Assembly: GCF_014385165.1 (NCBI RefSeq)
Contig: NZ_JACRTF010000001.1
Span: forward strand, 3,782,001 to 3,846,000
Length of the DNA stretch: 64,000 bases
Direction of reading: 5' to 3'
DNA from: Jilunia laotingensis
GTDB taxonomy: Bacteria; Bacteroidota; Bacteroidia; Bacteroidales; Bacteroidaceae
The translations under genes were made by a program, and so were the position numbers. Shown here piece by piece: positions 18,272 through 26,964 of this stretch (position 1 is its first letter; each line of letters begins with the position of its first letter). The notes under the pieces were generated by a model, which was given only the letters and a program-made list of their open reading frames with translations, was not told where the DNA came from and made no database searches.

Positions 18272-18304
18272 AATACCTGCTTAACGTACAGTTAAATAGG
18301 TATT
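18272..18304. terminator. Hairpin downstream of FHA gene
   Basis: AATACCTGCTTAAC (18272-18285) and GTTAAATAGGTATT (18291-18304) pair over 14 positions with two internal mismatches, loop GTACA. No strong T run follows, so termination is likely but not certain. Confidence 0.45.
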
Positions 18305-18432
18305 CTTGGCTATAATAAAATTGATTATTTTCATATATTCAGTTTATGGATTTATTTATTCATAAATGAATACTGAACAAACTATCAAATTGATTGTTTT
18401 ATGCACATGTGAAATAATAAAAACTGATGTGT

Positions 18433-18579
18433 ATGAAAGAGAAAAACAGAATATGGGTTATTTTTGCCATTATTATAGCTGTATTGCTTATAGGATATTG
18501 GATATTATCTTCTCCCAGAATAGAAAAAGATGTAAATCAACAGTCTAAAGAAGTTATCGAAGATTTAACTATCGATTAG
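18433..18579 (+). CDS. Small single-pass membrane protein (48 aa)
   Basis: An ATG-to-TAG frame encodes MKEKNRIWVIFAIIIAVLLI then GYWILSSPRIEKDVNQQ and an acidic tail ending VIEDLTID. It has a short basic N-terminus, one hydrophobic helix (residues 8-25) and a hydrophilic tail, which is the pattern of a genuine small membrane protein. The stop is 180 nt before the POT transporter ATG. Function unknown. Confidence 0.6.
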   Translation: MKEKNRIWVIFAIIIAVLLIGYWILSSPRIEKDVNQQSKEVIEDLTID

Positions 18580-18718
18580 AAGTCAATAAGGAATTGTCCT
18601 AAAATTATCATTCGCAAACTATATAGGGAAATGTAAAATACGGTGGATTTGTGTTTTTTTTAAATTTTATAGTAAAATGTTATAGATGATGCCATTGTTG
18701 CACATTATGTGAAAAACG

Positions 18719-18726
18719 TATCTTTG
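18719..18726 (+). promoter_or_regulatory. Bacteroides -7 box (TATCTTTG) for the POT transporter
   Basis: TATCTTTG lies 32 nt before the ATG at 18759, with TTG at 18695-18697 spaced 21 nt upstream as a -33 candidate. Confidence 0.7.
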
Positions 18727-18758
18727 CGTTGAATTAATAATAAAAACATAACATTTAC

Positions 18759-20141
18759 ATGAACAATTCCCCTCAAAATGCTACCAAAGGGTTTACCAAA
18801 GCTTTCTGGGTCAGCAATTCAGTCGAACTGTTTGAACGCATGGCTTATTATGCCATGTTTATCGTTCTTACCATTTATTTATCCTCTATTTTAGGATTTA
18901 ATGATTTTGAAGCAAGTATGATTTCCGGTTTATTTTCCGGAGGGTTATATTTGCTTCCTATTTTTTCCGGGGCTTATGCAGATAAAATTGGTTTCCGGCA
19001 TTCAATGATTATTGCATTCTCCCTTCTTTCTATTGGTTATCTTGGATTGGGGGTATTACCGACTTTATTAGAGTCTGCAGGGTTGGTTAGATATGGTTCG
19101 GTGACTTTATTTTTGGGCTTGCCGCAAAGTAATACACGATGGATTGTGGTGCCTGTTTTGTTCATCATCATGATTGGAGGCAGTTTTATTAAATCCGTCA
19201 TTTCTGCATCAGTGGCCAAAGAAACGACAGAAGCTACCCGGGCACGAGGGTATTCCATCTTTTACATGATGGTAAATATTGGCGCTTTCACTGGTAAGAC
19301 AATTATTGACCCTTTACGAAATATTGTTGGTGAACAGGCTTATATATACATCAATTATTTTTCCGGTACTATGACTTTAATAGCTCTTTTATCTGTAATA
19401 TTGCTTTATAAGTCTACCCATACAGCTGGCGAAGGGAAAAGTATGAAAGAGATCGGACAAGGATTTCTGAGAATTATTACCAATTGGCGGTTATTGATTT
19501 TGATTCTTATAATTACCGGATTTTGGATGGTACAGCAACAGTTGTATGCTACAATGCCTAAATATGTGATTCGTATGGCTGGTGAAACAGCAAAACCTGG
19601 ATGGATTGCGAATGTCAATCCCTTTGTGGTTGTATGTTGCGTTAGCTTTATTACTCGTTGGATGGCAAAACGTAATGCGATAACTTCTATGAACATTGGA
19701 ATGTTTCTGATACCTATATCGGCTCTGTTAATGGCATGTGGTAATCTTTTGGGAAATGATGTTATTTCCGGTATGAGTAATATAACATTGATGATGATTG
19801 CAGGCATTGTTATTCAAGCATTAGCGGAATGTTTTATTTCGCCACGTTATCTTGAATATTTTTCCTTGCAGGCTCCTAAAGGAGAAGAAGGAATGTACTT
19901 GGGGTTTAGCCATCTTCATTCATTTCTCTCATCAATTTTAGGCTTTGGGTTAGCAGGCATTCTTTTGACAAAATATTGTCCTGACCCTGTTTTGTTTGAA
20001 ACACATGAGGCTTGGGAGGCAGCGAGCGTGAATGCACATTATATATGGTATTACTTTGCAGCCATAGGATTAGTTGCGGCAATTGCGCTTCTTGCTTTTG
20101 CAAAAATAACCCAATTCATCGATAAAAAGAAGAAAGTATAA
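18759..20141 (+). CDS. POT/PTR-family peptide transporter (MFS)
   Basis: 460 aa, about 12 spans. The proton-coupled oligopeptide transporter motif ExxERxxYY is present early (ELFERMAYYAM, residues 23-33), and MISGLFSGGLYLLPIFSGAYADKIG is the usual loop after helix 2 (quoted in parts: GAYADKIGFRHSMI). It is expected to import di- or tripeptides with protons across the inner membrane. It has its own promoter and is probably monocistronic. Confidence 0.88.
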   Translation: MNNSPQNATKGFTKAFWVSNSVELFERMAYYAMFIVLTIYLSSILGFNDFEASMISGLFSGGLYLLPIFSGAYADKIGFRHSMIIAFSLLSIGYLGLGVLPTLLESAGLVRYGSVTLFLGLPQSNTRWIVVPVLFIIMIGGSFIKSVISASVAKETTEATRARGYSIFYMMVNIGAFTGKTIIDPLRNIVGEQAYIYINYFSGTMTLIALLSVILLYKSTHTAGEGKSMKEIGQGFLRIITNWRLLILILIITGFWMVQQQLYATMPKYVIRMAGETAKPGWIANVNPFVVVCCVSFITRWMAKRNAITSMNIGMFLIPISALLMACGNLLGNDVISGMSNITLMMIAGIVIQALAECFISPRYLEYFSLQAPKGEEGMYLGFSHLHSFLSSILGFGLAGILLTKYCPDPVLFETHEAWEAASVNAHYIWYYFAAIGLVAAIALLAFAKITQFIDKKKKV

Positions 20142-20165
20142 GACTGATTTTATCCTTATTTTATG

Positions 20166-20205
20166 TATATTTGCCGTCACTTTGTCGCAATAGCTGACGG
20201 CAAAT
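20166..20205 (+). promoter_or_regulatory. -7 box and overlapping hairpin before WalJ-like gene
   Basis: TATATTTG (20166-20173) is a Bacteroides -7 box. An 11-bp perfect stem, ATTTGCCGTCA (20169-20179) with TGACGGCAAAT (20195-20205), overlaps it. The hairpin may end the POT transporter transcript, and the box may start the next gene's transcript. Confidence 0.55.
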
Positions 20206-20230
20206 TGCATTTAAAGAAGAAAGATAAAAC

Positions 20231-21034
20231 ATGAAAGTTAGATTTATAAGCCTGGCAAGTGGCAGCAGTGGAAACTGTTACTATCTGGGTACTGAGACAT
20301 ATGGGATACTTATTGATGCTGGAATTGGGATACGCACCATAAAAAAACTGTTGAGGGATATCAATGTAGGGATGGACTCGATTCGTGCTGTTTTTGTAAC
20401 TCATGATCATGCTGATCACATTAAAGCTGTTGGTCATTTAGGTGAAAAACTGAATATTCCCGTTTATACAACATCCCGAGTACATGCAGGAATCAATCGG
20501 AGTTATTGTATGACTGAAAAGTTGCATCACAGTGTACGCTATCTGGAAAAAGAAGAACCGATGGACTTGGAAGACTTTCATATCGAATCTTTTGAGGTAC
20601 CACATGACGGAACTGATAATGTCGGATATTGTATTGAGATTGCCGGAAAGGTGTTTTCTTTTCTTACTGACCTTGGTGAAATCACTCCTACTGCCGGCAA
20701 GTATATTCGTAAAGCTAACTATTTGATATTGGAGGCTAATTATGATGAAGAGATGTTGAAGATGGGGTCTTACCCTAAATATTTGAAAGAGCGTATATCA
20801 AGCAATACTGGTCATATGAGCAATACAGCGACTGCTGAATATCTTGCAGATAATTTTACAGATCATCTGCATTATATTTGGCTATGTCATTTAAGTAAAG
20901 ATAATAATCATCCTGAATTGGCATTTAAGACGGTAGAATGGAAATTAAAAAATAAAGGAATTATTGTGGGTAAAGATGTGCAACTTGTTGCATTAAAGAG
21001 AAGTACACCGTCAGATCTTTATGAATTCGAGTAA
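20231..21034 (+). CDS. Metallo-beta-lactamase fold hydrolase (WalJ/YycJ-like)
   Basis: 267 aa. The N-terminus ISLASGSSGNCYYLG is the hallmark of the WalJ/YycJ subgroup. The metal site HxHxDH is present (H58, H60, D62, H63 in THDHADHI); later ligands include VPHDGTDN and LCHLSKDNNHPE. Family members are linked to DNA repair or cell-wall coordination as a probable 5'-exonuclease, but the role in Bacteroides is not known. Confidence 0.88.
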   Translation: MKVRFISLASGSSGNCYYLGTETYGILIDAGIGIRTIKKLLRDINVGMDSIRAVFVTHDHADHIKAVGHLGEKLNIPVYTTSRVHAGINRSYCMTEKLHHSVRYLEKEEPMDLEDFHIESFEVPHDGTDNVGYCIEIAGKVFSFLTDLGEITPTAGKYIRKANYLILEANYDEEMLKMGSYPKYLKERISSNTGHMSNTATAEYLADNFTDHLHYIWLCHLSKDNNHPELAFKTVEWKLKNKGIIVGKDVQLVALKRSTPSDLYEFE

Positions 21035-21093
21035 TGGCAATAAGAACTAAGGAAAAAAGCTGTTTTTTCCTTGGCGGAATCGAATAAAAAAGT

Positions 21094-21101
21094 TACCTTT
21101 G
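21094..21101 (+). promoter_or_regulatory. -7 box (TACCTTTG) for tRNA-Lys copy 1
   Basis: TACCTTTG lies 22 nt before the tRNA 5' end. The same box precedes the second tRNA copy. Confidence 0.75.
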
Positions 21102-21120
21102 CAACCGCAAATGCGAAAAG

Positions 21121-21200
21121 ATGCACTCTTAGCTCAGTTGGTAGAGCAACTGACTCTTAATCAGTGGGTCCAGGGTTCGAATCCCTGAGGGTGTACGAAG
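21121..21200 (+). repeat. 80-bp perfect inverted repeat, left arm (tRNA plus flanks)
   Basis: The tRNA with two bases 5' and CGAAG 3' is identical to the reverse complement of 26614-26693. The two arms enclose about 5.4 kb. Confidence 0.9.
21123..21195 (+). tRNA. tRNA-Lys (anticodon CUU), copy 1
   Basis: 73 nt. The anticodon loop CTCTTAA puts CTT at positions 34-36. The D stem is GCTC/GAGC and the T arm CAGGG-TTCGAAT-CCCTG. The acceptor stem GCACTCT pairs with AGGGTGT with G-U pairs at 1:72 and 5:68; the discriminator is A and CCA is not encoded. It is identical to the tRNA at 26619-26691 on the other strand. Confidence 0.95.
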
Positions 21201-21237
21201 AGGGGTGTACGAAAAGTTTCGTACACCCCCTCTTTTT
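21199..21237 (+). terminator. Strong intrinsic terminator after tRNA copy 1
   Basis: GAGGGGTGTACGAAA pairs with TTTCGTACACCCCCTC and is followed by TTTTT. The stem contains GGGTGTACGA, which also occurs at the tRNA 3' end a few bases upstream. Confidence 0.9.
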
Positions 21238-21286
21238 ATATTACCTCCTCATTAGCAAATTCTTCAAGTAACATTTGTATAACCTT

Positions 21287-22207
21287 TTACTTACAATTAG
21301 TCAGCTCCAAGATTTTCTTTTCTAAAGCCAAATCCTCCATGCTCATTTTTTGAATAGGGATGTTGCACATACGAATTACGTCACCTTCGCGACAAGTGTA
21401 GTCATAATAGAGCAGTTCGGTTTCGTCTAGTTCCTCGTATGACTTCAACACTCCTTGTTGTTGTAAGAATTTTTGGCGGTTAGTATCATCTGTTTGCTTC
21501 ACAAGAAGGATACGGCGAGCTATAGGATTGAAATTGTAATCAAGGCATTGGTAGATGCCGCGCAAGAAAGGCGGACGGTCATACAGGGGTAGTTTTAAGC
21601 AGATATTAAATATGGAAAGCTGGGGCGACTGACTTTCATTGAAGGCAAGGTAGAGATGGCTCATGCCGTTCATCAACCCAACTCCCCAATGGGTGGTGCC
21701 GTGGGCATTGGTATGTCCCACCTCAATATGGCTCCCGTTTTCGGTGGGGGCGATGAAGTAAGGTTCTATTTTCAGGTCATCAGTGCTGGAAGAGAGGCTA
21801 TAACTGGTGTAAATACCGCTATAATTAGCAATGTAGTTCACACTACGATTGGCGTTATACTCCAGTTCATCTAGGAAGGGATTCCGTCCGTCCGATTTCT
21901 CTTTCACCGCCACGTCCATAACGAAAAGTTCCTGCTTCATTTGCGGAAGAGAACCTAGGAATTTTTTTTTAGACAAGTTATTCACCCACACCAATGCATT
22001 GTCCAGAGCATCGTCTTCGTCCATACCTTTCTCTACATTTTTGAAATAGGTAGGAAACACCGTGGAATACATGGCAGATAATACGCTAGGCGTGAGGTGG
22101 GTCTGTTCGGCCATCTCTTTCATCTTTACTCCCTTTTTACGTAGGAAAGTAATGCGGTCGTAGATTTCTTTCAGTTCGTTCATGCTTTTACGTACGAATG
22201 TGTTCAT
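21287..22207 (-). CDS. Putative transcription regulator of the phosphonate cluster
   Basis: 306 aa. Residues ~20-55 look like a helix-turn-helix (FLRKKGVKMKEMAEQTHLTP, then SVLSAMYSTVF). The remaining 250 residues form no family I recognise; they include GTTHWGVGLMNGMSHLYLAF and C-terminal YYDYTCREGDVIRMC, possibly a ligand-binding domain. It is divergent from the transporter-phnX-phnW operon, with 220 nt between starts, so control of that operon is the simplest reading. The link to 2-AEP is from position only. Confidence 0.7.
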   Translation of the reverse strand: MNTFVRKSMNELKEIYDRITFLRKKGVKMKEMAEQTHLTPSVLSAMYSTVFPTYFKNVEKGMDEDDALDNALVWVNNLSKKKFLGSLPQMKQELFVMDVAVKEKSDGRNPFLDELEYNANRSVNYIANYSGIYTSYSLSSSTDDLKIEPYFIAPTENGSHIEVGHTNAHGTTHWGVGLMNGMSHLYLAFNESQSPQLSIFNICLKLPLYDRPPFLRGIYQCLDYNFNPIARRILLVKQTDDTNRQKFLQQQGVLKSYEELDETELLYYDYTCREGDVIRMCNIPIQKMSMEDLALEKKILELTNCK

Positions 22208-22388
22208 TAACTAATGACAAAAATACTTTTCTTTTCCAACACATAAAGCTCTGTGCTTTGCCTTTTTACAAAAAAATGCATTTTCTCACCTTTGGAGGAC
22301 GCGTTACATTACAATTACATGAATATTTCTGAATTATTTCGCGTTTATTATTCCTGCTTTATTCATTTTTTGCCTCGCAAGGTCACTC

Positions 22389-22396
22389 TACTTTTG
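22389..22396 (+). promoter_or_regulatory. -7 box (TACTTTTG) for the phosphonate operon
   Basis: It lies 31 nt before the transporter ATG, with TTTG at 22369-22372 upstream (spacing slightly short of the usual 19-21). Confidence 0.6.
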
Positions 22397-22427
22397 CTCC
22401 GTCAAAAATAAAAAAACGAAATGGAAT

Positions 22428-23789
22428 ATGAATTTATCACTAAATAAACAGATGGAAGGCAAAATCGCAATGCAATGCAAAAATACCGGGAACCATACTC
22501 CGGACTGGATTTTCATTCTTTGGATGGGTGGAACAGCCCTCGTATCTTACTCGTTAGTTTACGCCCTGCGCAAGCCGTTCACTGCTGCCGAGTTCAAAGG
22601 GTTGATGGTTGCAGGCATGGACTATAAGATTGTGGTAAGCATCATCCAGCTTATCGGCTACGTGTGCGCCAAGCTGTTCGGTATCAAGTTCATTTCGGAG
22701 TTGAAACCGCAAAATCGATTGAGATTTATTATTGGTTCTGCCGCTTTGTCCGAAGCATCGTTGCTAGCGTTCGGATTGCTGCCCATACCTTATAATATAA
22801 TAGCGCTCTTCTTCAACGGTCTCTCTTTAGGATGCATGTGGGGCGTGATATTCAGCTTCCTTGAAGGACGACGTACTACTGATATTTTGGCAAGTATCAT
22901 GGGGGTAAGCATGGCACTTAGTTCGGGCGTAGCCAAAAGCATGGCACTCTACACGCTGAATCAACTTCATGTAAGTGAGTTCTGGATGCCTGCCCTAGTT
23001 GGGGCTTTGGCTTTCCCGCTACTTTGCTTCATGGGGTGGATGATGACCAAGTTCCCTTGCCCTACAGCGACTGACATCGCTGCACGTTCTGTACGCGTTA
23101 CCCTCAATGGACAGCAACGGTGGAAACTGTTCAAGCAATATATGCCGTTGCTACTCTTGCTCTTTGCGGCCAATCTGATACTCACTGTCCAGCGCGACAT
23201 CAAGGAAGATTTCATCGTCTGTATCATTGATGTCAGTACCATCTCCTCTTGGCTTTTTGCCAAGCTCGATGCTATCGCGACGCTTGTGCTGCTAGGCACG
23301 TTTGCATTGCTTGCCTTTTGTGGCAATCATCTGAAAGTACTCTGTATCTTGCTGGGACTTTCTACAGCAAGCATGGGAATATTGGCTCTGTTAGGCACCG
23401 AGCAAATACAAGTGTCTACTGCTTTATGGCTTTTCCTGCAAACGCTCTGTATAGACATTGCATACCTTGGCTTCCAGACCATCTTCTTTGAGCGTTTCAT
23501 CGCATGTTTCAAGGTGAAGGGAAACGTGGGTTTCTTCATCATTACCATCGACTTCATCGGTTATGTGGGTACATTGGCTTTGCTACTTTTCAAGGAACTG
23601 AAAGCATCGGATATGGATTGGGCGGTGTTCTACAACGAAATGAGTGTTTTTGTGGGTGTGACCTGTTGTATCGCCTTCGTGGTATCTATAATTTACATGG
23701 TGCAGTCCAACCAAATGGACGATGCAAGAAAAAAAATGTCTGGCACGAATAATTACAATGACTTATTAACTTTAAATCCTAAAATATGA
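22428..23789 (+). CDS. DUF5690-type membrane transporter, probable 2-AEP importer
   Basis: 453 aa, about 12 membrane spans (first at ILWMGGTALVSYSLVYALRK), MFS-like with GCMWGVIFSFLEGRRTTDIL in the middle. Members of this family are, from memory, found beside phosphonate genes in Bacteroidota. It is followed by phnX and phnW on the same strand, and its TGA overlaps an ATG (23786), so import of 2-aminoethylphosphonate or a related compound is likely. Codons here look richer in G+C than in neighbours outside the tRNA pair. Confidence 0.8.
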   Translation: MNLSLNKQMEGKIAMQCKNTGNHTPDWIFILWMGGTALVSYSLVYALRKPFTAAEFKGLMVAGMDYKIVVSIIQLIGYVCAKLFGIKFISELKPQNRLRFIIGSAALSEASLLAFGLLPIPYNIIALFFNGLSLGCMWGVIFSFLEGRRTTDILASIMGVSMALSSGVAKSMALYTLNQLHVSEFWMPALVGALAFPLLCFMGWMMTKFPCPTATDIAARSVRVTLNGQQRWKLFKQYMPLLLLLFAANLILTVQRDIKEDFIVCIIDVSTISSWLFAKLDAIATLVLLGTFALLAFCGNHLKVLCILLGLSTASMGILALLGTEQIQVSTALWLFLQTLCIDIAYLGFQTIFFERFIACFKVKGNVGFFIITIDFIGYVGTLALLLFKELKASDMDWAVFYNEMSVFVGVTCCIAFVVSIIYMVQSNQMDDARKKMSGTNNYNDLLTLNPKI

Positions 23790-23833
23790 CAGATTTCAAT
23801 TTCACCCAAATAGGTAACATAAACAATATTAAT

Positions 23834-24625
23834 ATGAAAAAGATTGAATGCGTGATTATGGACTGGGCAGGAACTTCCATCGATTATGGATGTTTTGCTC
23901 CGGTGGCAGCTTTTATAGAGAGCTTCAAACAGATAGGCGTTAATGTAACCCCTGCCGAGACACGTGCCCACATGGGGCTGACCAAGATTGAGGAAATCCG
24001 TGCCCTTTTCGCCATTGAGCGCGTGGAGGCAGAGTTTCGTCAAAAATACGCGCACATCCCCGACGAGAACGATGTGCAAGAATGCTATAAGCGTTTCCAA
24101 GACGTACTATTTACCACCTTGGAAGATTATACTGATCCCATTCCGGGCGTGGTGGATGTGATTGCCGGCTTGCGTGCTAAAGGAATTAAGATAGGCTCTA
24201 CCACCGGATACACCAAAAGCATGATGGACGTGGTAATTCCTTCCGCTGAAAAGAAAGGCTATAAGATTGACGCGTGCGTCACTTCGGACAATCTGCCTGG
24301 TGGCCGCCCTAAACCTTATATGATTTACCAGAACATGTGCCTGCTTGATGTGCCTTCCCGCTTCTCCGTGTTAAAGTATGGAGACACTATTGCCGATATC
24401 CGTGAAGGTGTGAACGCTGGTGTATGGAGCGTGGGCGTCGTGATGGGTAGCAACGAGTTAGGGCTGACCGGAGAGGGAGTCCGCAACCTACCTATGGGCG
24501 AGCTGAAATGTCGAATGGCTAAGGTGCGTGACCGCATGTACGCTGCTGGTGCAGACTACGTAGTGGATACTATAGCCGAACTTCCAATGCTGATTGAGGA
24601 TATCAATGAGCGTATGGCGTTGTGA
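23834..24625 (+). CDS. phnX: Phosphonoacetaldehyde hydrolase (phosphonatase)
   Basis: 263 aa from the ATG at 23834 ([19 protein letters not shown]); an upstream in-frame ATG at 23786 overlaps the transporter stop and would add 16 residues. HAD fold: nucleophile D10 in MDWAG, the Schiff-base lysine K51 in [11 protein letters not shown], SxTGYT (~[12 protein letters not shown]) and KYGDTIADI. It splits the C-P bond of phosphonoacetaldehyde into acetaldehyde and phosphate, completing 2-AEP breakdown after PhnW. Confidence 0.95.
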   Translation: MKKIECVIMDWAGTSIDYGCFAPVAAFIESFKQIGVNVTPAETRAHMGLTKIEEIRALFAIERVEAEFRQKYAHIPDENDVQECYKRFQDVLFTTLEDYTDPIPGVVDVIAGLRAKGIKIGSTTGYTKSMMDVVIPSAEKKGYKIDACVTSDNLPGGRPKPYMIYQNMCLLDVPSRFSVLKYGDTIADIREGVNAGVWSVGVVMGSNELGLTGEGVRNLPMGELKCRMAKVRDRMYAAGADYVVDTIAELPMLIEDINERMAL

Positions 24626-24683
24626 AAATCATCATTACGCAAATAGATTAAACATTAATTACAAAACATTAAAAATTATCAAT

Positions 24684-25775
24684 ATGAGACCTTATTTACT
24701 CCTAACCCCCGGCCCCCTAACAACTACCGACACCGTAAAACAAGCCATGATGAGTGACTGGTGTACTTGGGATGAAGAATATAACCTAGATATTGTGGAA
24801 GTAATCCGCAAAAAACTCGTGGAGATTGCTACAAGCCATCCCGAAGAATATACTGCTGTGTTGATGCAAGGTAGTGGAAGCTTCTGTGTGGAAGCAACTC
24901 TAGGCTCTGTGGTGGGTTCTACTGACAACCTACTCGTAGTCGCCAATGGCGCTTATGGCAAACGCATGGGAGTTATTTCCGAATACTATAACATTAATTA
25001 CCACCTGATGAGGTTTGAGGAGACAGAACCGGTGAATGTCTCGAAGATCGATACTTACCTAACAAAGCATCCTGAGGTGACTCACGTTTCCTTGGTACAT
25101 TGCGAAACCACCACCGGAGTACTCAATCCTCTCGAAGAGGTTGCCGCTATAGTAAAACGCCATGGCAAAGTACTGATTGTGGATGCAATGAGCAGCTTTG
25201 GTGGTATACCCATCGATATGGACAAGCTGAGTATTGACTTCATGATTAGTAGTGCCAACAAATGTATCCAAGGTGTACCAGGATTCGGCTTTGTCATTGC
25301 TCGTCGCTCGTTGCTGGAACAATGTAAAGGTACCGCCCGTTCACTCTCACTCGACCTTTACGATCAATGGGAAGCCATGGAAAAGGGACATGGCAAATGG
25401 CGTTTCACTTCGCCCACCCATGTAGTGCGCGCCTTCATGCAGGCTTTGAGTGAACTGAATGCCGAAGGAGGTGTGGAAGCACGCTACGCCCGTTATTGTG
25501 AGAACCATCGTGTACTGGTGGAAGGCATGCGCGCTTTGGGCTATAAAACCTTACTTCCCGATGAGCAACAATCACCCGTTATCACTTCCTTTTATTACCC
25601 CTCTTCCGACTTCAACTTCAAGGAGTTTTACCTAAAGTTGAAAGCCAAGGGATTCGTCATCTATCCGGGCAAAATTTCACAGGCCGACACCTTCCGCATC
25701 GGAAATATTGGTGATGTTCATCCTATTGACTTCGTGAAATTAACGGAGGCTGTCAAGGAAATCATGGCAGAATAA
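24684..25775 (+). CDS. phnW: 2-aminoethylphosphonate-pyruvate transaminase
   Basis: 363 aa from the ATG at 24684 ([15 protein letters not shown]), the family's normal start. It is a PLP fold type I enzyme: GSGSFCVEA cofactor loop, VDAMSSFGG with the PLP aspartate, and K193 in [13 protein letters not shown] as the Schiff-base lysine. It converts 2-AEP and pyruvate to phosphonoacetaldehyde and alanine. It is downstream of phnX by 58 nt, and the two proteins make a complete two-step pathway. Confidence 0.95.
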   Translation: MRPYLLLTPGPLTTTDTVKQAMMSDWCTWDEEYNLDIVEVIRKKLVEIATSHPEEYTAVLMQGSGSFCVEATLGSVVGSTDNLLVVANGAYGKRMGVISEYYNINYHLMRFEETEPVNVSKIDTYLTKHPEVTHVSLVHCETTTGVLNPLEEVAAIVKRHGKVLIVDAMSSFGGIPIDMDKLSIDFMISSANKCIQGVPGFGFVIARRSLLEQCKGTARSLSLDLYDQWEAMEKGHGKWRFTSPTHVVRAFMQALSELNAEGGVEARYARYCENHRVLVEGMRALGYKTLLPDEQQSPVITSFYYPSSDFNFKEFYLKLKAKGFVIYPGKISQADTFRIGNIGDVHPIDFVKLTEAVKEIMAE

Positions 25776-25812
25776 TCCTCACACTCCATAACCAAATGAA
25801 ATAAACTTCCTG

Positions 25813-25848
25813 CATATCGATTGTTTTGTCTACTCTACAACCGATATG
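25813..25848 (+). terminator. Hairpin after phnW
   Basis: CATATCGATTGT (25813-25824) pairs with ACAACCGATATG (25837-25848), with one G-T type wobble. No long T run follows. Confidence 0.5.
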
Positions 25849-25897
25849 TGGGATTTACAATCTAATCAGCGATTTTTTTATTTTGAATAAGTATTTC

Positions 25898-26485
25898 CTA
25901 TTTCTGCCTAACTAATCTCCAAATGACAGTTTTATCATTTCCGAGAATAAGGGAATCCGCATCAATTTTTATGACATTTAAGGTGTCACTACCAACAATG
26001 GTTTGTTTATTGCCAATACTTTCGTATTGCAAAGTTAGTTGCCTGTCATCTAAGTTCCAATTTTTAAAAAGTAAAGTTGCCATATTAATCGAGCGAGCTG
26101 TACCGTTCTGATTTAAAATAAAACCTTGCATCTCTTTTGGGTTAATTGGATTGGGCTCAAGCCAAGTACCTTGAATATAATAATATGGAGAATGTACGGT
26201 AACAACTAAATCAGTCGCTTTTAAAATTTGCGTTCCGCTTATCTGCTCTTTAATACAGGTCACTTTAACGGAATCATTCAATAATACTCCGGGAACTTTT
26301 TGCGGGTTCGCATTCATTGTACTGATGTTCAATGTGTCCCCTTCATTTGTAACAACTGTTATGTTGTTCATACTGGCATCATAAACTATACCTTTTATTA
26401 TTTGTGTAGGAGATATTTGTTTACATGACGTAAAACTACCTAAAAATAAAGTAGTATAAAGAGATAAATAAAATAAGCTTTTCAT
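25898..26485 (-). CDS. Lipocalin-like lipoprotein
   Basis: 195 aa from the ATG at 26485, which gives a lipoprotein signal MKSLFYLSLYTTLFLGSFTSC. A frame extends 21 codons further upstream but without a signal sequence. The C-terminal half (IQGTWLEPNPINPKEMQGF onward) resembles the Bacteroidota lipocalin-like family, with GTW near its start. It lies inside the tRNA-bounded segment, converging on phnW. Ligand unknown. Confidence 0.75.
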   Translation of the reverse strand: MKSLFYLSLYTTLFLGSFTSCKQISPTQIIKGIVYDASMNNITVVTNEGDTLNISTMNANPQKVPGVLLNDSVKVTCIKEQISGTQILKATDLVVTVHSPYYYIQGTWLEPNPINPKEMQGFILNQNGTARSINMATLLFKNWNLDDRQLTLQYESIGNKQTIVGSDTLNVIKIDADSLILGNDKTVIWRLVRQK

Positions 26486-26583
26486 ATTCAATAAGTTTGG
26501 ATAGGTTGTCAATGAAACAAAGATACAGGAATTGTTTGAAAAAAACAATTATTTTTTAACTATACAGATAAGGAAATAATATA

Positions 26584-26614
26584 AAAGGGGAATAATCATT
26601 ATTCCCCCCCCCCC
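26584..26614. terminator. Hairpin ending in an 11-C run beside tRNA-Lys copy 2
   Basis: GGGGAATAAT and ATTATTCCCC form a 10-bp stem around a single C; C26604-26614 is an uninterrupted run of 11 C. On the - strand the transcript leaving the tRNA would read 11 G, then fold. The run is a likely spot for length variation or sequencing error. Confidence 0.55.
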
Positions 26615-26693
26615 TTCGTACACCCTCAGGGATTCGAACCCTGGACCCACTGATTAAGAGTCAGTTGCTCTACCAACTGAGCTAAGAGTGCAT
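26614..26693 (-). repeat. 80-bp perfect inverted repeat, right arm (tRNA plus flanks)
   Basis: Reverse complement equals 21121-21200 at every base. Identity stops just outside: the promoter-side flanks differ. Confidence 0.9.
26619..26691 (-). tRNA. tRNA-Lys (anticodon CUU), copy 2
   Basis: 73 nt, identical to the copy at 21123-21195 but on the - strand. All stems are as described there. Confidence 0.95.
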
Positions 26694-26721
26694 AAATGCA
26701 TTGCTTTTTTTATTTCGGGTG

Positions 26722-26729
26722 CAAAGGTA
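26722..26729 (-). promoter_or_regulatory. -7 box (TACCTTTG) for tRNA-Lys copy 2
   Basis: CAAAGGTA on the + strand, i.e. TACCTTTG reading toward the tRNA, 31 nt from its 5' end. Confidence 0.7.
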
Positions 26730-26964
26730 AGGATTTATTTGGAAATAGCAAGAGGATTCAAAACTTTTTTTGTTTTTTGTTCACATAACCTCTTAACACA
26801 CTTAATATCAAATCTAGGTTTTCCATATCTTTAATAATCTGAGATTGTATTGAAAGGTAAGGTGAGTTAGTTTCTTAGAAAATCAAATTAAAAGACAACA
26901 TCCTTTTATGGAACTTTTTTATTTTTATGATGTTAATATACTATCAGAATAATACAAAATCAAT

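Noticed and set aside
18366..18548. 60-aa frame overlapping the small membrane gene
   Set aside because: Its composition is not protein-like, while the 48-aa frame at 18433 has a clear membrane-protein layout.
21123..26691. Classical integrative element using tRNA-Lys as attachment site
   Set aside because: Both tRNAs are complete and in opposite orientation, and no integrase, relaxase or excisionase is present.
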